Source: Oxytricha trifallax (lineage: Eukaryota; Ciliophora; Spirotrichea; Sporadotrichida; Oxytrichidae). Taken from it: DNA of 64,000 nucleotides. How positions within the stretch are numbered: the stretch's first letter is position 1; each line of letters starts with the position of its first letter. This document shows, in pieces, positions 58,112-64,000 of this stretch. The notes beneath the pieces were generated by a model. That model had not been told where the DNA came from. It made no database searches and worked only from the letters and a program-made list of their open reading frames with translations. The position numbers and the translations under genes were made by a program. The DNA lies in NCBI GenBank assembly GCA_000711775.1, contig ARYC01001143.1, forward strand, positions 42,486 to 106,485, written 5' to 3'.

Positions 58112-59951
58112 TCAGTTATCTTGTTTATCCTTAAAAAATTCATAATCTTGAAGTGATTATAAATATAACTTTTCTTTATCTTCGACTGAGCTTTGAATTT
58201 TAGTGTTAGTATTAATGATAGTTTACTCATTTAAATTCATTTCATTATTATCAATTATCCTTCTCTTATTTCCTGATTCTTTTATTTCAAGATCACATTT
58301 ACAAAACCCATAAATCTCTTGATTGATAATTTTAAATTTATATTTAAAAATATATGAAATGAAATAAGTTTAGTGCTATCTATTTCTATGGGTTATTAAT
58401 TGAATAATTAATTTAGTACGAATCTAGGGATTGATGATATTCTAAAGTATTAATAGTATGTAATTTCATTATTGCACAACAGCTGTATCTTACTTTTGTA
58501 TTAAAAATACTTGTCTTTAGAGGGTATTACAAATTTTGGAAAGAAACAAATATGACCTGTGCTGACATCTAAATCCTGAGTCATTTTATGAAAGAAATAA
58601 GAGAATGTATTTTAGTCTAATATGCGGTGGAGTCAGTAGAAGAATTAATTTGGTCCGAAGATAATTTTCTTGAAAGTTATTGCATCTATTGTTTATTAAT
58701 ATAAATTCAATTTCTATCTCTCTGACTACTATTGGTAATAAATTATCTAATTAATTAACGCTATTTTACCATTTGAAATATTTAAAAAAATTTATGGGTA
58801 CTATTGTTTCATGAGTTTTTCATGATGCTCATCTAACCACAACGAAAAACTTAAAATTAATTATTTCTCTTAAAATATCTTTTAGTCCGATACCTTATTG
58901 TAAATTTAAAATTAAAATTATTTTTCTATTTTAATTTCTAATTGTTACAAATAATTTGCTTTTTCAGTAACATCCTTGCTTAATTTAAATTATAAATTAC
59001 TTTAAATTTCTTTTTCTTCTTCTTAAATAATTTATCTCAAAGTTTACTATTTTTACAATTATTAATTTTAAACATTATTTTCTAATTTATTTTATTTAAT
59101 AATGTGTGGGTCTGATTTCTAATTATTATGCTGTTAGGCTAAATTTTCTTCATAATTTTGGATAATATAAACCCCAAATTATTATAGGAGTATATAAAAA
59201 TGAAATATTTTATTATCTAATTATTAAAAATGCAGATATATAACATCAACATTAAAATAAAAAATTAGTAATATTTGAGTTTATAATGTTTAGGATTAAA
59301 TCATCTTTAGAGTTTTTATGAGGGGAATCTTTTTTATCTTGCATTATAAAACCCAAATTTAATATTAATTAATATATAATCCTTAATTGGTAATGTAAAT
59401 AATGATTCTAAATATAATAAAAATTTATTGATAAATTAAATTATTTTTGTAAATAAATTTATAAAAATTCTTTTTTTTTTATAAATTAGCAAAATAAAAT
59501 AATGATTTATTTTCTAATAAATAATGAGATAGATAAATAAAAAAGCAATAAATTACATCTGAATATACATTGTAATATATAAATCAGTATTTTGATAAAA
59601 GCAGTAAATTAGAATAATTATCGATTTAATAAAACAAAATTCATGCATAATATTATAAAATTAAAAAAATGTATACAATTAAAATATATTATTTAATTAA
59701 AGTCTTTGGGGTTTGATTGCTTCATTATTCTTGAATATTTCCTTAATAGTATCATTCTACAGTATTTCAACTTAATAGCATGAGTAGCATAATCTCTCAA
59801 CAATATCCTTTAAACTATTTTGCTATTATTTCTCTAAATTATTATGAAATGCAGATTATTCTTAATATTAACCAACATATATTAAATGATTATTTTTGAC
59901 ATTTTAATGTAAAAAATCAACTTTGTTTTTGCACTTATCACAAGAAAACAT
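58112..59951 (-). CDS. Family II locus C, in pieces
   Basis: From 59951: M-F-S-C-D-K-C-K-N-K-V-D-F-L-H, then L-C-Y-S-C-Y-Q-V-E-I-L-Q-N, E-I-F-K-N-N-E-A-I-K, reaching ACCCCAAAG (59708 region). Later pieces: D-E-H-H-E-K-L-M-K (about 58835-58810) and C-K-C-D-L-E-I-K-E-S-G-N-K-R-R-I-I-D, then E-D-K-E-K-L-Y-L-Q-S-L-Q-D-Y and TGA at 58112. The gap between the last two is about 490 bp with ends ACCCATAAAT and ATTTATGGGTTTT. A C4A3 block also lies at 59172. The middle part is poorly resolved. Confidence 0.45.
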
Positions 59952-60480
59952 TGAAATATAAAATATAAATATTGTAATTTAAATTTATTATTATAAAAAC
60001 TTATATATTTAATTCTTATTATTTCATATTCAATAATTTAATAAAAATTACGAACTTTAAACCCTTTTAAAAATTATAGAAAATTAATAAAGTATTTAAG
60101 AAAATGAAACTACAATATGTAATTATTATTTAGAATACGTTTCTGAAACTTAATTAATTTGCAATTTACAATATTGTTAATCATAAAGTAAAACCATTAT
60201 TCTTAATTTTTTAATCAAGCAAGTATTCACACTGCTTTTGTAAATACTTTTAATAAAATTGATTATATTTTAAATATTTTTTTAGATTTTGAGAATCAAA
60301 TTAATTCTACATGACGACAGTTGTTAATGATTCAAAAGTATTCACAAGCATTTGATTTATTATATAATTAAAGTATCTTCTCTCAAACATTTTATAAATA
60401 AATGCAATAGAGCAAGCTTAAGCATATTATTCATTAGATTGTTATTATCACAATATAATCATTAAAAATCAAACAAAATA

Positions 60481-61657
60481 ATATTGCTAAAATAGATAAT
60501 AATAGGAAATTTAAGAAATACAAATACATCTCAAATATTTATTTAATTATAACTGTCTCTAATTACAAATGCTTTTAATTCTATTTGATTAAACACATTT
60601 TTAATTTAACTTTAAATTATTATAATTAATTATGACCAAATCGTACAATTTGTACATTATACTATTTGATATTTAAAAGTTTTAATTAATTAAGGCGTAC
60701 TTTTGAAATCGTACAATTTGTACATTGTACAGTTTAGAATTAATGTTTTTTAAAAATCAGATTGTACAAAAAGAATGAGATATATAATAGATTAGTAATT
60801 AATAAATTAAATGGTTGTAATGGAGAAATCTCTCTAAACTAAACACAAATGCATCAGAGTCACTATCGCAAACCCCAAAACCCCTCCGCTGTTTCTCTAT
60901 GTGTTCTTGTGTAGTTTGATTATTCCGCTGCTATTAGTCTGTATTTCCCTCCGAGTAACAAGGATCATCTTCTCGCATAGTGTCTCATCTATCACCCGTC
61001 CTGGGTCCAAAGACCACCGTATGTCACTGAAGCAGTACCGTACAACACTCTGCATCTCTAACTTCTCACTATTCCATTTTGGCGACTCAAACATTACTAA
61101 ACTAATCTCCGGCGGCAAAGAGTACCGTTAAAGACCCAGGACGGGTGATAGATGAGACACTATGCGAGAAGATGATCCTTGTTACTCGGAGGGAAATACA
61201 GACTAATAGCAGCAGAATAATCAAACTACACAAGAACACATAGAGAAACAGCAGAGGGGTTTTGGGGTTTGCGATAATGACTCTGATGCATTTGTGTTTA
61301 GTTTAGAGAGATTTCTCCATTACAACCATTTAATTTATTAATTACTAATCTATTATATATCTCATTCTTTTTGTACAATCTGATTTTTAAAAAACATTAA
61401 TTCTAAACTGTACAATGTACAAATTGTACGATTTCAAAAGTACGCCTTAATTAATTAAAACTTTTAAATATCAAATAGTATAATGTACAATGTACAATTT
61501 GGTCATAATTAATAATAAAAAGAAAAAGTTAAATTAAAAATGTACTAAATCAATTAGAATTAAAAGCATTTGTAATTAGAGACAGTTATAATTAAATAAA
61601 TATTTGAGATGTATTTGTATTTCTTAAATTTCCTATTATTATCTATTTTAGCAATAT
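60481..61657. mobile_element. Giant palindrome P4 with nested telomere blocks
   Basis: Arms about 528 bp (60481-61008 and 61133-61657), near perfect, around a 124-bp centre. The outer ends are a diverged form of the P5 and 62229 terminus, including 'ataactgtctctaatta'. Inside each arm is a telomere block: AAACCCCAAAACCCC at 60870-60884 and its inverse at 61256-61270. The GC-richer inner part between them produces mirrored frames on both strands that are not genes. Probably a deletion derivative of the DDE element. Confidence 0.78.
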
Positions 61658-61800
61658 TAAGATTTTAAATATGTTTGTAATAAATTAAGGCTTTTTTATA
61701 AATGATATTATAAATAAATGAAGGATGTTTCATAAATGAGCTAAAAAAATTATAATTAATTAATAATTTAAATTTAAATTCAAAATATAAAGATTTCTTT

Positions 61801-62228
61801 TCATTAGTTCAATTTTGAAATTAATTGAAAATATTTCTCTTTAGAATCTTCATAAAAGTTTATCTTTTCATTTAAAGATTTCTCATCTACTGATTAATGA
61901 ATCAATAAATTAAAATTATCAATTACTAACTTCCCAGATTAAATTAGAGTACCATATTTTTATTATAGGTCTTATCTTATTTCACCTCATCTAAGTCAGA
62001 TTTTTCTTTTTTAAGTATAGCTAATTGGGTCTTGCATTTAAACCCCTAAATCTTTAAAAAAAGGTAATATTAATTAAATTTAAATTTGACACACATCTAA
62101 TAAAAATTAATTTAATTTTTATTGCTTTAATTTTAAAATTAAATATTAATAATTATGATTATTTTTTGGGGTTTTAAATTATTCCATGACTGCCTTAAAA
62201 TAGTCATCAAATTAATCTGATAATTTAC
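61801..62228 (-). CDS. Family II locus E, 3' part
   Basis: From about 62228: L-S-D-Q-F-D-D-Y-F-K-A-V-M-E-Q-F, then after removal of 62043-62178 K-C-K-T-Q-L-A-I-L-K-K-E-K-S-D-L. One base slip, then L-I-Q-S-G-K-L-V-I-D-N-F, N-E-K-I-N-F-Y-E-D-S-K-E-K-Y and TGA at 61801. The upstream part of the gene is cut off by the element starting at 62229. Confidence 0.5.
62043..62178. other. Telomere-tipped IES-like insertion (136 bp), site Y, locus II-E
   Basis: Bounded by exact TTTAAA direct repeats (62037-62042 and 62173-62178). Read on the minus strand it starts ACCCCAAAA and ends AGGGGTTT, so both ends are telomere-like. Removal joins M-E-Q-F-K to C-K-T-Q-L in frame. It is the shortest and cleanest of the five site-Y insertions. 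Confidence 0.68.
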
Positions 62229-64000
62229 TATTGATAAAATACGTAAAAATAGGAAATTATAGAAATAAAATAAAATTCTAATTATAACCAATTCTCAAAT
62301 AGCATTAAGTTGTTGCCGTGCATTTTGCTAAAAATTTTGATCATTATAGTTTTCAGCAGCATATTATAAACCCCAATTTTTTCATCAACAATCTAATACT
62401 TGATTTTGATGTTTGCCTGGAATATGTTGATCAACACGATCGTTTGACACTGTCAATTGGGGTCGATCTGGCATGGTCACTTCATGTCGAACCATCATCG
62501 ATAGACTTGAGTTGAGGCCAATCAGCATTCCATTCTCATCTTCTAGATCCTAAAATCTATTGCTCCATCCTTGATCCATCGGTCCCATCATTGGGAGCTC
62601 AAGTAGTTGGACCATCGTTGGTGTGTTGGTGGACTTGACCTCTGCAATACGCGGAGGTGAGAGAGGTTTGAGTAGGTTGACGATTGATTAGTTTAAACTT
62701 AAAAGCGTGATATATAATAGGGAAGTTTTAATCAATTAATTTAACAGTTCAACTGCTATTGATGCTTGTCTTGAGTAGGGCAAGAGCACCTGCAACTCCA
62801 CTCATCGTCATTGATGATTGACTCATACGAACCCATGTCTGATGGTGGTGCACCACTGCTTGACGCTGAACGCCCAGAGCTTGTTGACATCACTCTTGGT
62901 CATGGCCTTCAAAATCTGAGAGAGTCTCTTAACCAAGTGAATCCTAAAAGAGGTTATGATAAGTACACTTACTTGCTGTCTGCCTGCTCCTGCCTGAGGT
63001 GCCTCTTGATGTATGAGAACAGCTGCTCGATTGGGTTGAGCCAGGGTGAGTACTCGGCATTGAATAGCACAGTCACCTTCAACTTCCTCGCAGTCTCCAA
63101 CACTTCAGAGTACTTGTGAATGACTGCGTTGTCCATGAGCAGCACGATCTTCTTCAGGCCAAAGTCCTTGTCAGTGCGCAGCTGGCGCAGGGTGTGGTAG
63201 AGGAAGTTCTCGAACAGCACGGCATCGAAGGCTCCCTCAATGACTTGGCTGGAGACCAGCTGGTCCTTAGTGATGGCTGCCACGAAGCTCATCGAGAACT
63301 GCTGCCTCTTGGTGATTCCTTGGTGATGGAGAGATTCCTAGCCATGGTGCCATAAGTGCCCAACCTATGGCTGACTTGATGTCTGACTGCTGCGATGGGA
63401 GTATAATGTTACAATGGTTGAGCATCGAGGTTGCCAGAGTATACTATAGGTGCTTAGTCATTCAACTAGTTGGGTAGACTTAACCTGGTATCAACTAAAG
63501 TAATATAAAATCATAGAGCTATAGCTTACTATCCTATTCCTTCACTGTGACTTTAATGCTGCTCACTGCCTTGCTGGACAGCTGCAAGCGTTTGGGTGTA
63601 ATGCCTGTCCAGTTGTCATGGTCTCTTCCATTGACCACCTCACTACCCTTACGTTGGGTTGACTGCAGCCGGAGGCTGGCCAGGTTCTGAACCAATGGAG
63701 TGAGAGTGGAAGCCGATTTCAGAGGGGTCTATGGTTGGCTTGAAGGCTTCTTGGAGGAGCTCTATATTCTGATCGCGTCAAAGCGCTTCTATAAGGATGA
63801 GTATTAAGCACTGCCCTCTGGGGCTTCCAAGATAGGTGACAGCTGAGTGTACTTATATTTATGACTGCACATGACAGGGGTGGCTGCAATGCTATGCTCC
63901 CTGCTATCAAGGATATGCTGTTCCTGGGTAGAAGATTTCCTGCGCAACTTTGCAAAGATCGATTTCGAGTTTGGCCTTGGAATCTTCGATGGAACAATTC
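62229..64000. mobile_element. DDE transposon sharing the P4/P5 terminus, cut by window edge
   Basis: Left end 'tattgataaaatacg...aaaaataggaaatt' is the terminal repeat also found at both ends of P5. The interior becomes GC-rich and carries a transposase gene on the minus strand. Probably an autonomous parent of the P4/P5 foldback family (inference). The right end is outside the window. Confidence 0.65.
62823..64000 (-). CDS. IS630/Tc1-mariner type DDE transposase, 5' end outside window
   Basis: Runs from the window edge to TGA at 62823. The N-terminal part is open with TAA/TAG as Gln (E-A-P-E-G-S-A-Q-Y-S-S, N-W-T-G-I-T-P-K-R-L). A 35-nt intron (63495-63529, GTAAGC...TTTAG) follows K-V-T-V-K-E-Q-D. 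After it come I-T-K-R-Q-Q-F-S-M-S-F-V-A-A-I, the catalytic core V-L-L-M-D-N-A-V-I-H (second Asp) and Y-S-P-W-L-N-P-I-E-Q-L-F (Glu). A second, 29-nt intron (62944-62972, GTAAGT...TTTAG) precedes I-H-L-V-K-R-L-S-Q-I-L and the C-terminus. One base slip near 63325 is needed. I could not place the first catalytic Asp with confidence. Confidence 0.72.

Noticed and set aside
60897-61131. Mirrored open frames on both strands in the core of P4
   Set aside because: They are reverse complements of each other produced by the palindrome; no family features or codon bias.
62811-63355. Plus-strand frames opposite the transposase
   Set aside because: Shadows of the GC-rich transposase core on the minus strand, whose DDE motifs are unmistakable.
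63719-63997. Minus-strand 92-codon frame starting M-F-H-R-R-F
   Set aside because: A different minus frame, open with TAA/TAG as Gln and joined by a good intron to the DDE core, is the better reading.
1-64000. Tetrahymena or Paramecium origin
   Set aside because: Their telomere repeats are CCCCAA and CCC(C/A)AA types; here the blocks are CCCCAAAACCCC.
1-64000. Euplotes code (UGA as Cys, UAA/UAG stop)
   Set aside because: Family genes are full of in-frame TAA/TAG at Gln positions and mostly end in TGA.
1-64000. CRISPR arrays, bacterial operons, phage genes
   Set aside because: No spaced direct-repeat array, no ribosome-binding pattern; introns and ciliate code throughout.

Overview
The window looks like germline (micronuclear) DNA of a spirotrich ciliate, most likely a hypotrich related to Oxytricha or Stylonychia. 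Three things point there. (1) Long protein-coding frames appear only if TAA and TAG are read as Gln and TGA as the main stop. (2) Telomere-type blocks CCCCAAAACCCC / GGGGTTTTGGGG lie inside the chromosome at more than ten places. (3) Genes are broken by AT-rich insertions bounded by short direct repeats, the pattern of internal eliminated sequences (IESs). The species is inference; the other points are read from the sequence.

Most genes belong to one expanded family. Members have a CxxC pair near the N-terminus, a second CxxC pair followed by an (I/L)L(N/Q)-type segment, then a helical coiled-coil-like body and a conserved C-terminal stretch (Y-E-E-K-L-x-V-Y-Q-E-S or L-E-Q-Y-I-x-S-F). I recognise no named family and propose no function beyond a likely zinc-binding, coiled-coil protein. 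I use these groups. Ia: 1858-2600, 8276-9434, 11621-12394, 13846-14622, 15952-16740, 19044-20450, 20891-21679. Ib: 28015-28878, 29328-30167, 35799-36609, 37330-38165, 48356-49156, 49499-50745. Ic: 23084-24350, 30910-31625, and a split gene spanning 41862-47247. Id: 3560-5094, 5294-6022. Singletons: 6891-7616, 17235-17981. Family II (five longer loci cut into several pieces): 24902-26891, 32022-34985, 51983-57450, 58112-59951, 61801-62228. Some members are fully open; others carry in-frame TGA codons, a single frameshift, or an insertion whose removal restores the frame.

The rest is mobile or structured DNA. Telomere-tipped elements end or lie at 1-910, 39721 onward, 43953-46984 and up to 56225. 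Very large palindromes lie at 3592-4427, 42719-43888, 44069-44680, 44823-46127 and 60481-61657. A composite element at 53784-57149 has captured gene fragments, including a YHYH-domain gene also present at 40045-40843 and, decayed, at 38680-39120. At the right edge, 62229-64000 is an element with the same terminal repeat that carries an IS630/Tc1-mariner type DDE transposase with very short introns. A tRNA-like (SINE-like) repeat occurs twice, at about 34520 and 52950.

Three observations stand out. Five group Ib paralogs share an in-frame UGA at the same alignment position, two of them with no other defect. Insertions with telomere-like ends occupy the same codon position in family II paralogs. 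A hairpin sits 10-14 nt after the stop codon of five group Ia genes and looks better conserved than the coding sequence.
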